Shown: piece after piece, positions 23,739 to 32,422 of the stretch
How positions within the stretch are numbered: the stretch's first letter is position 1
Layout of the letters: each line of letters starts with the position of its first letter
Program-made: the position numbers and the translations under genes
Notes under the pieces: model-generated
Databases searched by the model: none
What the model saw: only the letters and a program-made list of their open reading frames with translations
What the model was told of the DNA's origin: nothing
Assembly (NCBI RefSeq): GCF_000711715.1
Contig: NZ_JONN01000001.1
Coordinates: forward strand, 1,240,001 to 1,304,000
Direction: 5' to 3'
Length of the DNA: 64,000 nt
From: Sphingomonas astaxanthinifaciens DSM 22298
GTDB lineage: Bacteria; Pseudomonadota; Alphaproteobacteria; Sphingomonadales; Sphingomonadaceae

Positions 23739-24122
23739 CCGCCGACCATAGCGGGTGCCGCCCAAGACTTCCCAGCCTTGCAATGTAGGAGATTTTGCCT
23801 TTCTATGAACCGATATCTTTCAGACGGCACACTCCCGCCATTCCCGTTGCCCTATCTCGCCGGAAATCGCGGCAGCCCGGGCGCATCTGACCCGAACGCG
23901 ACTCGCGCACCCTGTGACCTTCGTGACCTTCGGGCTCGTTGCGACTCGCGCACCCCGTGACCTTTGTGACCTTTGCCACCTCTTCCCTCTCGCTCCGGCC
24001 TCTGCTAGGGGCGGCGCCTTCCAGCATCACTGGATTCGCCGCGGGAGGGTGTCCTCGGGCGCCCGCTTGTACCGCTAAACTTCGTGCCCTCCGCGTGCGG
24101 CGGGCCTTTAACGAGAGTGATC
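23739..24122. other. Gene-free spacer upstream of rplK
   Basis: About 380 bp without a gene I can support. It holds the start region of the minus-strand membrane gene, two direct repeat copies (listed separately) and the leader of rplK. A 51-codon plus-strand frame from 23804 exists but has no Shine-Dalgarno and runs through the repeats. The rplK promoter must lie here, but I could not single it out with confidence. Confidence 0.6.
23898..23973. repeat. Direct repeat, two 33-bp copies with 43-bp period
   Basis: Copies at 23898-23930 and 23941-23973 are identical at 31 of 33 positions and separated by 10 bp. Each ends in two direct copies of GTGACCTT spaced by one base. They lie 150-225 bp upstream of rplK. 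Confidence 0.8.
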
Positions 24123-24554
24123 ATGGCCAAGAAGATTACCGGCTATATCAAGCTGCAGGTGCCCGCAGGCGCCGCCAACCCGTCCCCGCCGATCGGCCCT
24201 GCGCTGGGTCAGCGCGGCGTCAACATCATGGAATTCTGCAAGGCGTTCAACGCCGCCACGCAGGAGCTCGAGAAGGGCATGCCGATCCCGACGGTGATCA
24301 CCGTCTATGCGGATCGCAGCTTCTCCTTCGCCACCAAGACCCCGCCTGCCTCGTTCCTGATCAAGAAGGCCGCTGGCCTCAAGTCGGGTTCGAAGGAGCC
24401 GGGCAAGGTCAGCGCGGGCAAGATCAAGCGCTCGCAGCTCGCCGAGATCGCCGAGACCAAGATGAAGGATCTCAACGCCAACGACATCGAGGCCGCGACC
24501 AAGATCATCGAAGGCAGCGCCCGCGCGATGGGCCTCGAAGTGGTGGAGGGTTAA
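24123..24554 (+). CDS. rplK: 50S ribosomal protein L11
   Basis: L11 forms part of the GTPase-associated centre of the large subunit together with L10-L12. The 143-aa protein begins [20 protein letters not shown] and contains [22 protein letters not shown] (in two adjoining motifs), [13 protein letters not shown] and the C-terminal RNA-binding domain with [22 protein letters not shown] in parts. Start ATG 24123 follows GAGAG. rplA begins 4 bp after the stop. secE-nusG, usually just upstream, is 9 kb away. Confidence 0.98.
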   Translation: MAKKITGYIKLQVPAGAANPSPPIGPALGQRGVNIMEFCKAFNAATQELEKGMPIPTVITVYADRSFSFATKTPPASFLIKKAAGLKSGSKEPGKVSAGKIKRSQLAEIAETKMKDLNANDIEAATKIIEGSARAMGLEVVEG

Positions 24555-24558
24555 GACC

Positions 24559-25254
24559 ATGGCCAAGCTGACCAAGAAGCAGAAGAGCCAGGCCGACCAG
24601 GTCGACCGCGAGAAGCTGTACAACGTCGACGAGGCGATCGCGCTGGCCAAGAGCCTCGCCACCGCCAAGTTCGACGAGTCGATCGAGGTTGCGCTCAACC
24701 TCGGCGTCGATCCGCGCCACGCCGACCAGATGGTCCGCGGCGTCGTCAACCTGCCCAAGGGCACCGGCAAGACCGTCCGCGTCGCCGTCTTCGCCAAGGG
24801 CGCCAAGGCTGACGAAGCCACCGCTGCTGGCGCCGACCGCGTCGGTGCTGAGGACCTGATGGAAGAGATGCAGGCCGGCAAGCTCGACTATGACCGCGTC
24901 ATCGCGACCCCGGACATGATGGGTGTCGTCGGCCGTCTCGGTAAGGTGCTGGGTCCCAAGGGCCTGATGCCGAACCCGAAGCTCGGCACCGTCACCATGG
25001 ACGTCACCAAGGCCGTCACCGACGCCAAGGCCGGCCAGATCGAGTTCCGCGTCGAGAAGGCTGGCATCATCCACGCCGGCATCGGCAAGGCGAGCTTCGC
25101 CGCCGAGGACCTGCGCGCCAATTATGACGCGTTCGTCGACGCCATCACCAAGGCGAAGCCCGCCGGCGCCAAGGGCAAGTATCTCCGCAAGGCGGCGATC
25201 AGCTCGTCGATGGGCCCGGGCATCAAGGTCCAGCTCGAAGAGACTGCGGCCTGA
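24559..25254 (+). CDS. rplA: 50S ribosomal protein L1
   Basis: L1 forms the mobile stalk at the E site and represses translation of its own operon by binding the mRNA. The 231-aa protein has the expected [55 protein letters not shown] and the C-terminal [14 protein letters not shown]. It is 4 bp downstream of rplK and is followed by a terminator, so rplK-rplA is a closed two-gene operon here, separate from rplJ-rplL. Confidence 0.98.
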   Translation: MAKLTKKQKSQADQVDREKLYNVDEAIALAKSLATAKFDESIEVALNLGVDPRHADQMVRGVVNLPKGTGKTVRVAVFAKGAKADEATAAGADRVGAEDLMEEMQAGKLDYDRVIATPDMMGVVGRLGKVLGPKGLMPNPKLGTVTMDVTKAVTDAKAGQIEFRVEKAGIIHAGIGKASFAAEDLRANYDAFVDAITKAKPAGAKGKYLRKAAISSSMGPGIKVQLEETAA

Positions 25255-25279
25255 GGCCGTCGACCTTTGAGGGAAATGA

Positions 25280-25309
25280 GGGGCCGCGGCGGAAACGTCG
25301 CGGCCCTTC
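25280..25309 (+). terminator. Intrinsic terminator of rplK-rplA
   Basis: The stem GGGCCGCG-GCG pairs with CG-CGCGGCCC around a GAAA-containing loop and is followed by TTCTC. It closes the rplK-rplA operon. Confidence 0.7.
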
Positions 25310-25340
25310 TCACGTTGGGAGGGCAAGAGGAGACATGATC

Positions 25341-25565
25341 ATGACCGACCGCCCCCGCGACGAAGACCGCCTGCTCGACGCCGAGGAAGAGCATTTCAGC
25401 AACGACCACCCCCTCGCCTCGCCCAACGAGCTCGCCGGTGACGCGCAGAGCGGGGTCGAGATGGAATTCCTTGCCCGCGACATCGCCGACGCCGAAGGCG
25501 CGGCCAGCGGCGCCGCGCTCGAGGATGGCGAGGAAGTCGACACCTTGCCGCTCGAAGGCGAGTAG
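25341..25565 (+). CDS. Small acidic hypothetical protein
   Basis: I do not recognise this protein of about 74 residues. It is strongly acidic (many Asp/Glu), starts MTDRPRDEDRLLDAEEEH and has NDHPLASPNELAGD in the middle and DTLPLEGE at the end. There is no signal peptide or membrane helix. The ATG at 25341 is better spaced from GAGGAGA (25327-25333) than the ATG two codons earlier. The stop TAG is followed after one codon, in the same frame, by the FAD enzyme at 25569. A similar small acidic protein starting MTDQNRDTP follows that enzyme. Confidence 0.7.
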   Translation: MTDRPRDEDRLLDAEEEHFSNDHPLASPNELAGDAQSGVEMEFLARDIADAEGAASGAALEDGEEVDTLPLEGE

Positions 25566-25568
25566 TCG

Positions 25569-26753
25569 CTGACCCGGGGGGCCCGCCAGTTTGACGCGAT
25601 CATCCTCGGCGCCGGTGGCGCCGGGCTGATGTGCGCCGCCATCGCCGGCCAGCGCGGCCGGCGGGTGCTGGTCCTCGACCATGCGCCCGAGCCGGGCCGC
25701 AAGATCCTGATCTCGGGCGGCGGCCGGTGCAACTTCACCAACCTCCAGGCGGTCCCCGACCGCTATCTGTCGGCCAATCCGCATTTCGCCCGCTCGGCCA
25801 TCGCCCGCTACACCCCGCGCGACTTCCTCGGCCTTGTCGAGAAGCACCGCATCGCCTGGCACGAGAAGACCCTCGGCCAGCTCTTCTGTGACGGCTCGGC
25901 CCGGCAGATCGTCGCCATGCTCCTGGAAGAATGCCGCGCCGGCGGGGTGACCCTGGGCCTCGACGCGCCGATCCGGTCGGTCGACCATGCCGACGGCCGC
26001 TTCCGGGTCGAAGCGGGAAGCTGGAGCGCCGAGGCCCCGGCCCTCGTCATCGCCACCGGCGGCCCTTCGATCCCCAAGCTCGGCGCGACCGGCTTCGCCT
26101 ACGACCTCGCCCGCCAGTTCGGCCTCAAGGTGGTCGAGCCCCGCCCCGCCTTGGTGCCGCTGACGCTCGGCGGCGAGGAAGCGCTGTTCCGCGAGCTGTC
26201 GGGCGTCGCCGCCCCGGTCGAGGCGCGCTGCGGCAAGGCCGCGTTCCGCGAGGCCGCGCTCTTCACCCACAAGGGCATGAGCGGCCCGGCGATCCTCCAG
26301 GTCTCGAGCTACTGGCGCCACGGCCAGGCGATCGCGATCGACTTCCTTCCGACGGCCGGCACCGACTGGCTTCGCGAGGCCAAGCGCCAGCGCCCCCGGG
26401 CAAAGCTCGCGACCGTGCTCGGCGAGCATCTGCCGGCGCGGCTCGCCGACACGCTGGCCGAACGGCTCGGCGTCGCTGGCGAGCTCGGCAATGCCTCCGA
26501 CAAGCTGCTGGCAGCGGCCGAGCAGCGGCTCGCGGGCTGGCCCTTCCAGCCGAGCGGGACCGAAGGCTTCGCCAAGGCCGAGGTGACGGTCGGCGGGATC
26601 AGCACCGCCGAATTGTCCTCGCAGACCATGGCCGCCCGCAAGCTTCCCGGCCTTTACGCCATCGGCGAGGCGGTCGACGTCACCGGCTGGCTCGGCGGCT
26701 ACAATTTCCAGTGGGCCTGGGCGAGCGGCTGGGCGGCGGCACAGGCCTTGTGA
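25569..26753 (+). CDS. NAD(P)/FAD-dependent oxidoreductase, HI0933/YhiN family
   Basis: This flavoprotein of about 394 residues has the N-terminal dinucleotide motif FDAIILGAGGAGLMCA, then RKILISGGGRCNFTN, the ATGGPSIPKLGATGFAYDLA segment and the C-terminal GEAVDVTGWLGGYNFQWAWASG. These are the landmarks of the HI0933-like family, whose reaction is not well defined. The first ATG in frame (25629) falls inside the FAD-binding loop and would destroy it. The only plausible initiator upstream is a CTG at 25569, preceded by AAGGCGAG. The start is therefore non-canonical or the sequence has an error; the coding body is sound. Confidence 0.88.
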   Translation: MTRGARQFDAIILGAGGAGLMCAAIAGQRGRRVLVLDHAPEPGRKILISGGGRCNFTNLQAVPDRYLSANPHFARSAIARYTPRDFLGLVEKHRIAWHEKTLGQLFCDGSARQIVAMLLEECRAGGVTLGLDAPIRSVDHADGRFRVEAGSWSAEAPALVIATGGPSIPKLGATGFAYDLARQFGLKVVEPRPALVPLTLGGEEALFRELSGVAAPVEARCGKAAFREAALFTHKGMSGPAILQVSSYWRHGQAIAIDFLPTAGTDWLREAKRQRPRAKLATVLGEHLPARLADTLAERLGVAGELGNASDKLLAAAEQRLAGWPFQPSGTEGFAKAEVTVGGISTAELSSQTMAARKLPGLYAIGEAVDVTGWLGGYNFQWAWASGWAAAQAL

Positions 26754-26807
26754 GGTAGCGCGCATCCCGACGCCGCGCGGTTCGTTGGGGGCGGGAAGGA
26801 GACCAGC

Positions 26808-27002
26808 ATGACCGACCAGAACCGCGATACCCCCGTCATCCCCGAGCCGACCGATTTCGCCACCGCCCGCGAGGACGGCGTCGCCGACCGCATCGCCAGC
26901 GCCGACACCGAGGGCGGGACCGACCAGTTCACCCCGTCCGACGAAGCGCATTCCTCGACCGACGAACGTCGCACCAGCGACGGCAAGGTCAGCAGCCTCT
27001 AA
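26808..27002 (+). CDS. Small acidic hypothetical protein
   Basis: I do not recognise this 64-aa protein. It begins MTDQNRDTPVIPEPTDFATA and is rich in Asp, Glu, Thr and Ser, with no membrane helix. A strong Shine-Dalgarno (GGGAAGGAG) precedes the ATG. It follows the FAD oxidoreductase by 54 bp. Its N-terminus resembles that of the small acidic protein at 25341, so the two may be distant relatives flanking the enzyme. Confidence 0.7.
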   Translation: MTDQNRDTPVIPEPTDFATAREDGVADRIASADTEGGTDQFTPSDEAHSSTDERRTSDGKVSSL

Positions 27003-27206
27003 ACTAAGCAGAAAATCGAATGGCGGGAGCGGTTCCACGGGCCGTTTTCCGCCGTTCGCCGACAGGTCGAGTCCCATCGGTCGTCTGCCCGGGGGTCGAC
27101 CGGCGGCGGCGGCAAGTCGAACCTCGCGCGCATCGCGCCGCCCCCATGCCTATGCCCCAATCAGCCCGGTGGGATCGTCCCGCCGGCCTGACCAGGGGTT
27201 TTGACC

Positions 27207-27632
27207 ATGACCAAACAGATCAAGAGTACGGGCCTTGCCGCCCTTGCGTTTTCGGTATCGCTCGGGCTCGTCGGCCTGACCGTCGCCCAGCCGGCCTCGG
27301 CCGCCAATGGCCCGAACGAATATCGCGTGATCGCGCCGAGCGAGGATACGGTGCTGACCAAGACCGTCCGCGTCAGCGACCTCGACCTTGCCAATCCGGC
27401 CGACTTCCGCCGCCTCGAGTTCCGCATCAGCGCAGCCAGCCGCTTCGTCTGCGCGCCGCTCAGCAACGGCCAGGTCACGCCGGCCGAAGCCAAGTGCCGC
27501 GCTTACGCCAAGGGTTCGGCCAATCGCCAGGTCGCTTCGCTCCTCGAGCGCGCCGACAAGCTGGCCGCCGCCGGTCTCCCCAGCCGCTTCGACGCCGTGC
27601 TGACGGTGGTCGCGCCCGACAGCGGCGAGTGA
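27207..27632 (+). CDS. UrcA family protein
   Basis: The 141-aa exported protein has a signal peptide to about residue 33 (ALAFSVSLGLVGLTVAQPASAA). It then has the UrcA signature VRVSDLDLANPADFRRLEFRI, followed by AASRFVCAPL and a second Cys at AKCRAYA, probably a disulfide. UrcA proteins occur in sphingomonads and Caulobacter and have no known biochemical role. The ATG at 27207 is preferred to an in-frame TTG two codons upstream. A long inverted repeat follows the stop. Confidence 0.87.
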   Translation: MTKQIKSTGLAALAFSVSLGLVGLTVAQPASAANGPNEYRVIAPSEDTVLTKTVRVSDLDLANPADFRRLEFRISAASRFVCAPLSNGQVTPAEAKCRAYAKGSANRQVASLLERADKLAAAGLPSRFDAVLTVVAPDSGE

Positions 27633-27649
27633 TCCTTGCGGCTCGGCAC

Positions 27650-27688
27650 AAGGCCATGCGCGTCGCCCCCGGGCCCGCGCATGGCCTT
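27650..27688 (+). terminator. 13-bp inverted repeat after the UrcA gene
   Basis: AAGGCCATGCGCG (27650-27662) and CGCGCATGGCCTT (27676-27688) are perfect 13-bp arms with a 13-nt loop. There is no good U-run, so it may be a weak terminator or an mRNA-stabilising hairpin. It separates urcA from the trp leader. Confidence 0.6.
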
Positions 27689-27743
27689 CCTGCCGTCGTC
27701 AAGGGGCTTGACCTCTTGGAAAGTTTCCGGTTTTCCTGAGGCC

Positions 27744-27821
27744 ATGGTTCGCAGCCTCCTCACGTCAAACCTACGCCATTGGTGGCGCTGGCAGACCCTT
27801 GAGCGGCGTGCCGGCCACTAG
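27744..27821 (+). CDS. trpL: Tryptophan leader peptide
   Basis: A 25-codon frame, ATG to TAG, encodes MVRSLLTSNLRHWWRWQTLE and five further residues. Three of four consecutive codons (27780-27791) are Trp, a rare amino acid, in a peptide of only 25 residues. It lies 30 nt upstream of a strong terminator and 110 nt upstream of the DAHP synthase gene that opens aroF-trpE-trpG. A short GAGG lies just before the ATG. This is the classical arrangement for ribosome-mediated attenuation: stalling at Trp codons when Trp-tRNA is scarce would favour the antiterminator. Confidence 0.85.
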   Translation: MVRSLLTSNLRHWWRWQTLERRAGH

Positions 27822-27850
27822 CGCGATCTTTTTCCAGCGCTGACTGCCCG

Positions 27851-27877
27851 ACCCGCCGTGCCCCGGCGGGTTTTTTG
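27851..27877 (+). promoter_or_regulatory. Trp attenuator terminator
   Basis: The stem CCCGCC(G)/(C)GGCGGG is followed by six T residues, 54 bp before aroF. Upstream, CGGCG near 27802-27806 can pair with CGCCG of the terminator's 5' arm to form a competing antiterminator. GCGCT after the Trp codons can pair with AGCGC just after the leader stop, giving the alternative 1:2 pairing. Pairings were judged by eye. Confidence 0.8.
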
Positions 27878-27930
27878 TGGTCGCGAAATGTCCTGCCGGC
27901 TCCCCGATCCCCGACCGACAGGATTTGAAG

Positions 27931-28944
27931 ATGATCATCGTTTTAAAGCCCGAAGCGCCCGCCGACAGTGCCGAGCGGCTGATCGCCAAGATTGCCGACG
28001 CCGGCCTCAAGCCGCTTCACATGCCCGGTGCCGAGCGAGTCGTCCTCGGCGCGCTGGGCGACGAGCGCGTGCTTGCCGAGCTGGCGCTCGACAGCGACCC
28101 CGCGGTCGAGAGCGTCAAGCCGATCCTCGCGCCCTACAAGCTCGTCAGCCGCGAGCTTCAGGCGCACGATACGGTGGTCGAGGTCGGCGGGGTCGCCATT
28201 GGCGGCGACCGGCTGGCGGTGATCGCCGGCCCCTGTGCGGTCGAGAGCCCCGAGCAACTTCACGAGACCGCCAGCGCGGTGAAGAAGGCCGGCGCGACGC
28301 TGCTGCGCGCCGGGGCGTACAAGCCGCGCACCTCGCCTTATGGTTTCTCGGGCCACGGGCTCGAGGGCCTGAGGATCCTGCGCGAGGTCGGCGACGATCT
28401 CGGCCTTCCCGTCGTTACCGAAGTGATGGACACGGCCGATGTCGCCGCGGTCGCCGACGCCGCCGACTGCCTCCAGATCGGTGCGCGCAACATGCAGAAT
28501 TTCGCGCTGCTGCGCGCGGTCGGCGCGGCCGGGCGACCGGTGCTGCTGAAGCGCGGCCTGTCGGCGACGATCCAGGAATGGCTGCTGGCGGCCGAATATC
28601 TGATGGCCGCGGGCAATGCCCAGGTGATCCTGTGCGAGCGCGGCATCCGGACCTTCGAGCCGGCGACCCGCAACACGCTCGACCTCAATGCCGTGCCCTA
28701 CGTCAAGAACAAGACCCACCTGCCGATCATCGTCGATCCCAGCCACGGGACGGGCGCCCGCGACCTCGTCCCGCCGATGAGCCTCGCAGCGACCGCGGCG
28801 GGGGCGGACGGCCTGATGATCGAGGTCCACCGCGATCCCGCAGTTGCCATGTCCGACGGCGCACAGTCGCTCTATCCGCACCAGTTCGAGGCGCTGATGG
28901 CGGCGCTGGCCCCCGTCGCGGCGGCGATCGGCCGCCAGCTGTGA
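27931..28944 (+). CDS. aroF: 3-deoxy-7-phosphoheptulonate (DAHP) synthase, type I-beta
   Basis: DAHP synthase joins phosphoenolpyruvate and erythrose 4-phosphate, the first step of the shikimate pathway. The 337-aa protein has an N-terminal ferredoxin-like regulatory domain (about residues 1-75, as in Thermotoga-type enzymes). It is followed by the barrel with [51 protein letters not shown] and [12 protein letters not shown]. The ATG has AGGA 8 nt upstream. The stop overlaps the trpE GTG. Placement behind a Trp leader implies control by tryptophan supply. Confidence 0.96.
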   Translation: MIIVLKPEAPADSAERLIAKIADAGLKPLHMPGAERVVLGALGDERVLAELALDSDPAVESVKPILAPYKLVSRELQAHDTVVEVGGVAIGGDRLAVIAGPCAVESPEQLHETASAVKKAGATLLRAGAYKPRTSPYGFSGHGLEGLRILREVGDDLGLPVVTEVMDTADVAAVADAADCLQIGARNMQNFALLRAVGAAGRPVLLKRGLSATIQEWLLAAEYLMAAGNAQVILCERGIRTFEPATRNTLDLNAVPYVKNKTHLPIIVDPSHGTGARDLVPPMSLAATAAGADGLMIEVHRDPAVAMSDGAQSLYPHQFEALMAALAPVAAAIGRQL

Positions 28945-30434
28945 AGGTCGAGGCACGGGTGCTCGCCCGGCGCCTGCCCGCCGGGCTCGATCCTTTGGGC
29001 GCCTATCGCGCGCTGACCGGCGGGGGGAGCGCGACCGGGCTGTTCGAAGCGCCCGACGGGCAGGTCCTGGTCATGGGCCGCGCCTGCGTCAGGGCCGAGG
29101 CCCGCGAGGGCATGGTGGTGGTCGAGGCGCTGAACGCCAATGGCGAGGCGCTGCTGGCCGCCTTCGATTCGCCCGCGATCGTCGAGCGGCGGATCGACCG
29201 GCTGCTCCTCGCCTACAGCCAGCCCGAGAGCGAGGATGCGACCGAACGCCTGCTCGGAGCGCAGCCGCTCCACGCGCTGCGCGGCCTGCTCGACGCCGCC
29301 GCGGCGCCGCGCGGCGAGCCGTTCGGCGCGGTGCTGCTCGGGGTCGCGGGGTTCGACCTCGCGGGTTGGGGCGAGGAAATGCCGGCCGCAGCGGCGGCCG
29401 ACTTCCCCGACTTCCTGTTCTACGTCCCCGACACGTTGCTCACCATCGCGCCGGGCGGCGCGGCGCGGCTGCTGTGCAGCGCCTTCGGGCCGGACGAGCG
29501 CCACGCCCATGACGCGGCGCGGCGGCTGGAAGAGGGGCTGGCCGCCCTCGCCGCGCCCCGCGAGGTCGCGCAGGACCGGCCGGCCGCGCCGTCGACGGGG
29601 CCGAAGGCCTTCACTCCCGATCTCGACGATGCCGCCTTTGCCGCGCTGGTCGTTCGGCTGAAGGAAGAGATTGCGGCGGGCGAAGTCTATCAGATCGTGC
29701 CCAGCCGCACCTTCCGCGGCCCCTGCCCCGATCCGCTCGGCGCTTACGCCCGGCTGCGGCTGGCCGAGCCCGCCAGCTATCGCTTCTTCCTCGCGGGCGA
29801 GCGCTGGACCCTGCTCGGCGCCAGCCCCGAAACCAGTGTGCGGCTGTCCTCGGGCGGCCCCGGCGGGCGGACGGTCGAGGTCAAGCCGATCGCCGGCACG
29901 CGGCCCCGCGGGACCACCGCCGACGCCGACGACCGGCTCGAGGCCGAGATGCGGCTGGATGGCAAGGAGCTGGCCGAGCACATGATGCTGGTCGACCTTG
30001 CCCGCAACGACGTGGCGCGGGTGTCGCTGCCGGGGACGCGACGGGTGGCGAAGCTGCTGACGGTCGAGCGCTTCGCCCGGGTCATGCACCTCGTCTCCTC
30101 GGTCACGGGGACGCTCCGCCCCGGCCTCGACGCCTTCGACGCGCTCGCGGCCTGCCTCAACGTCGGGACCTTGGTTGGCGCGCCCAAGATCCGCGCGATG
30201 CAATTGCTTCGCGCCGCCGAGGCGACCCGCCGCGGGCCCTATGGCGGCGCCATCGGCTGGGTCGCGGGCGATGGCCGGATGGATACCGCAGTGGTGATCC
30301 GCTCGGCCCTCGTCGAGGACGGGATCGCCGCCGTGCGCTCCGGCGCGGGCGTGGTCCATGACAGCATCCCCGAGGCCGAGGCGGCGGAGACGCGTGCCAA
30401 GGCCTCGGCCCTTCTCGGAGTCCTCGGCGCATGA
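28941..30434 (+). CDS. trpE: Anthranilate synthase component I
   Basis: TrpE converts chorismate to anthranilate, using ammonia supplied by TrpG. The 497-aa protein has the chorismate-binding signatures [70 protein letters not shown] and [14 protein letters not shown]. The GTG start overlaps the aroF stop by 4 bp. The N-terminal feedback-binding motif, usually LLES, reads LFEA here, so tryptophan inhibition may be altered. PabB is the alternative, but the Trp leader and the trpG neighbour favour TrpE. Confidence 0.93.
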   Translation: MKVEARVLARRLPAGLDPLGAYRALTGGGSATGLFEAPDGQVLVMGRACVRAEAREGMVVVEALNANGEALLAAFDSPAIVERRIDRLLLAYSQPESEDATERLLGAQPLHALRGLLDAAAAPRGEPFGAVLLGVAGFDLAGWGEEMPAAAAADFPDFLFYVPDTLLTIAPGGAARLLCSAFGPDERHAHDAARRLEEGLAALAAPREVAQDRPAAPSTGPKAFTPDLDDAAFAALVVRLKEEIAAGEVYQIVPSRTFRGPCPDPLGAYARLRLAEPASYRFFLAGERWTLLGASPETSVRLSSGGPGGRTVEVKPIAGTRPRGTTADADDRLEAEMRLDGKELAEHMMLVDLARNDVARVSLPGTRRVAKLLTVERFARVMHLVSSVTGTLRPGLDAFDALAACLNVGTLVGAPKIRAMQLLRAAEATRRGPYGGAIGWVAGDGRMDTAVVIRSALVEDGIAAVRSGAGVVHDSIPEAEAAETRAKASALLGVLGA

Positions 30435-31003
30435 GGCCGGTCCTGCTCATCGACAATCTCGACAGTTTCACCTTCAACCTGGTGGAAAGCCTCGAGCGAC
30501 TGGGCGCGCGGGTCACGGTTCGTCGCAACCGGGTCGTCGCCGCCGAGGCGCTGGCCGAAGCCCAAGCAATGGGCGCGGTCCTGATGATCTCGCCGGGGCC
30601 GGGCTCGCCAGCGCAGGCCGGCTGCATCCTCGAGCTGATCGCGATCGCGAAAGGCCGGGTCCCGCTGATCGGCATCTGCCTTGGGCACCAGGCGATCGTC
30701 GAGGAAGCGGGCGGCACCGTCACCCGCGCCGACCTCCCCGTCCACGGCAAGTCGATGCTGCTCGAGCATGACGGCGCCGGTCCGTTTGCGGGGATCGAAA
30801 GCCCGGCTCGGGTCGGGCGTTACCATTCGCTTTGCACCCGCGACCTGCCCGCTCGTTTCACCGTCCACGCCGAGGTCGACGGCATGGCCATGGCCTACAG
30901 CGATCGGGTGGCGCTTCAGGCCGGGCTGCAATTCCATCCCGAAAGCATCCTCACCACCCACGGCGACGCGATGCTGGCGAACCTGCTCGCGATATTCGAT
31001 TAG
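30431..31003 (+). CDS. trpG: Anthranilate synthase component II (glutamine amidotransferase)
   Basis: TrpG hydrolyses glutamine and passes ammonia to TrpE. The 190-aa class I amidotransferase begins VLLIDNLDSFTFNLVE, has the oxyanion segment MISPGPGSP, the nucleophile Cys in GICLGHQAI, RYHSL, and the catalytic His-x-Glu in LQFHPESILT. The ATG overlaps the trpE stop as ATGA, so aroF-trpE-trpG is one coupled operon. trpD and trpC, which often follow, are absent; the next gene is a GNAT acetyltransferase. Confidence 0.95.
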   Translation: MRPVLLIDNLDSFTFNLVESLERLGARVTVRRNRVVAAEALAEAQAMGAVLMISPGPGSPAQAGCILELIAIAKGRVPLIGICLGHQAIVEEAGGTVTRADLPVHGKSMLLEHDGAGPFAGIESPARVGRYHSLCTRDLPARFTVHAEVDGMAMAYSDRVALQAGLQFHPESILTTHGDAMLANLLAIFD

Positions 31004-31059
31004 GGCGGCGGCGAGCACTTCACCTTGGCAGGGCGCGCGGCGGCGGCCATGCCACGCGC

Positions 31060-31578
31060 GTGCAACCCGTCATCCGCCCTTACCGGCCAGGCGACGCCAC
31101 CGCGCTTGCCGCCATCTATGCGCATCACGTCGCCCACGGCACCGCCTCCTACGAGACCGAGCCGCCCGGCGAGGCGGAGATGGCGCGGCGGCTGGCGACG
31201 GTGGTCGAGGCGGGCTGGCCGGCGCTGATCGCCGAAATTGGCGGCCGGGTCGCGGGCTATGCCTATGCGACCCAGTATCGCCCGCGCCCGGCCTATGCCT
31301 ACGCCTGCGAGGACAGCATCTATGTCGACCAGGCGCTGGTCGGCCGGGGGGTTGGCAAGGCGCTGCTGGCCGCGCTGATCGAGGCGTGCGCGGCCTTGGG
31401 CTTCCGGCAGATGGTGGCGGTGGTGGGCGGGGCCGAGCCGGCCTCGATCGCCCTTCACGAAGCGCTCGGCTTCCGCGAGGTCGGGCGCCTGCCCGGCCTT
31501 GGCTGGAAGCATGGCCGCTGGCTCGACAGCGTCTATCTCCAGCGTCCGCTCGGGGTCGGCACCGGCTCCCCGCCTTGA
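31060..31578 (+). CDS. GNAT family N-acetyltransferase
   Basis: This 172-aa protein has the GNAT fold in order: N-terminal [17 protein letters not shown], the acceptor-site segment [32 protein letters not shown] in parts, the acetyl-CoA loop [17 protein letters not shown] and the final [27 protein letters not shown] segment. The pattern is that of phosphinothricin/methionine sulfoximine acetyltransferase-like proteins, which acetylate small amino-acid analogues. The GTG start at 31060 is the only suitable initiator near the first strand. It lies 56 bp after trpG. Confidence 0.88.
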   Translation: MQPVIRPYRPGDATALAAIYAHHVAHGTASYETEPPGEAEMARRLATVVEAGWPALIAEIGGRVAGYAYATQYRPRPAYAYACEDSIYVDQALVGRGVGKALLAALIEACAALGFRQMVAVVGGAEPASIALHEALGFREVGRLPGLGWKHGRWLDSVYLQRPLGVGTGSPP

Positions 31579-31846
31579 TCTCCCGGCACTTTCTGCTATT
31601 GGCCCGCCCGTGCCGGGTTCGCCCGGCCGCCGTCCGAGACAGCTGGTGGGGCCTCGCCCCTTAATTTCCGGCCTAGACGGGGAAGAGAGTTTCAGGCGGG
31701 TCCACCCGCCCCTGTCGTGCGTGGGCTTACCCTCGTACGCCGCCTCCCAACCCCACGGACATGAGCTCCCGCCCGGCCCCGGCCGAGCGGGTCATGAAGC
31801 CGGTCGTTCGTCCCTCGGGACAGACGGCCATTTGTTTGGAGTTGGC
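31579..31846 (+). promoter_or_regulatory. Leader region of rplJ-rplL
   Basis: This 268-bp gene-free stretch precedes rplJ. It contains a possible promoter (TTGATC at 31575, TATTGG at 31597) and several hairpins, including GGCGGGT/ACCCGCC near 31695-31711. Bacterial rplJ leaders usually bind the L10-L12 complex for autoregulation; I infer that here from position, not from a matched consensus. Confidence 0.5.
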
Positions 31847-32359
31847 ATGGATCGCAACGAAAAGGCGGATCTGGTTGCCGAACTGAAGCAGGTCTTTTCC
31901 GAGACCAGCGTGGTGGTTGTCACCCGCAATCTCGGTCTGACGGTGGCCCAGTCCACCGATCTCCGCCTGCGGATGCGCGACGCCGGAGCCCAGTTCAAGG
32001 TTGCGAAGAACCGTCTCGCCCTCATCGCGCTCGATGGCACCCGCTATCAGCCGATCGGCGAGCTGCTCAAGGGCCCGACGGCCCTCGCCACGTCCATCGA
32101 TCCCGTCGCGGCCGCCAAGGTCGCGGTGGACTTCGCCAAGACCACCGACAAGTTCGAGGTTCTTGGTGGCGCGATGGGCGATACCGTTCTTGACCTCGCT
32201 GGGGTCAAGGCGCTGGCCGAGCTGCCCAGCCTCGATGAACTCCGCGGCACCCTCATCGGCCTCATCCAGGCGCCGGCGAGCAAGATTGCCCGGACCATCA
32301 ACGAGCCGGGCGCCATGCTCGCGCGCGTGTTCGGCGCTTACGCGGCCGAAGCGGCTTAA
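31847..32359 (+). CDS. rplJ: 50S ribosomal protein L10
   Basis: L10 anchors the L12 dimers of the ribosomal stalk. The 170-aa protein begins [17 protein letters not shown], shows the RNA-binding N-domain with [16 protein letters not shown] and [22 protein letters not shown], and the C-terminal helix that binds L12 ([11 protein letters not shown]). The ATG at 31847 has TTGGAG upstream. rplL follows after 63 bp with its own AAAGGAG Shine-Dalgarno. Confidence 0.97.
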   Translation: MDRNEKADLVAELKQVFSETSVVVVTRNLGLTVAQSTDLRLRMRDAGAQFKVAKNRLALIALDGTRYQPIGELLKGPTALATSIDPVAAAKVAVDFAKTTDKFEVLGGAMGDTVLDLAGVKALAELPSLDELRGTLIGLIQAPASKIARTINEPGAMLARVFGAYAAEAA

Positions 32360-32422
32360 GGTTCTTCGTTTCAATACCCGCACGACAATCTGGGGCCGAC
32401 GAGCCCCGCAAAGGAGTATCAA

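Noticed and set aside
20697..23960. A 1087-codon plus-strand frame across the sigma, fasciclin and membrane genes
   Set aside because: It runs opposite to three clear genes with overlapping starts and stops and is rich in Arg, Gly and His typical of antisense GC-rich frames.
23804..23960. A 51-codon plus-strand frame starting MNRYLSDG
   Set aside because: No Shine-Dalgarno, passes through direct repeats, and shows no family-like pattern.
23890..23980. Possible CRISPR array at the direct repeats
   Set aside because: There are only two copies with a 10-bp gap, which is far too short for a spacer, and no cas gene is present in the window.
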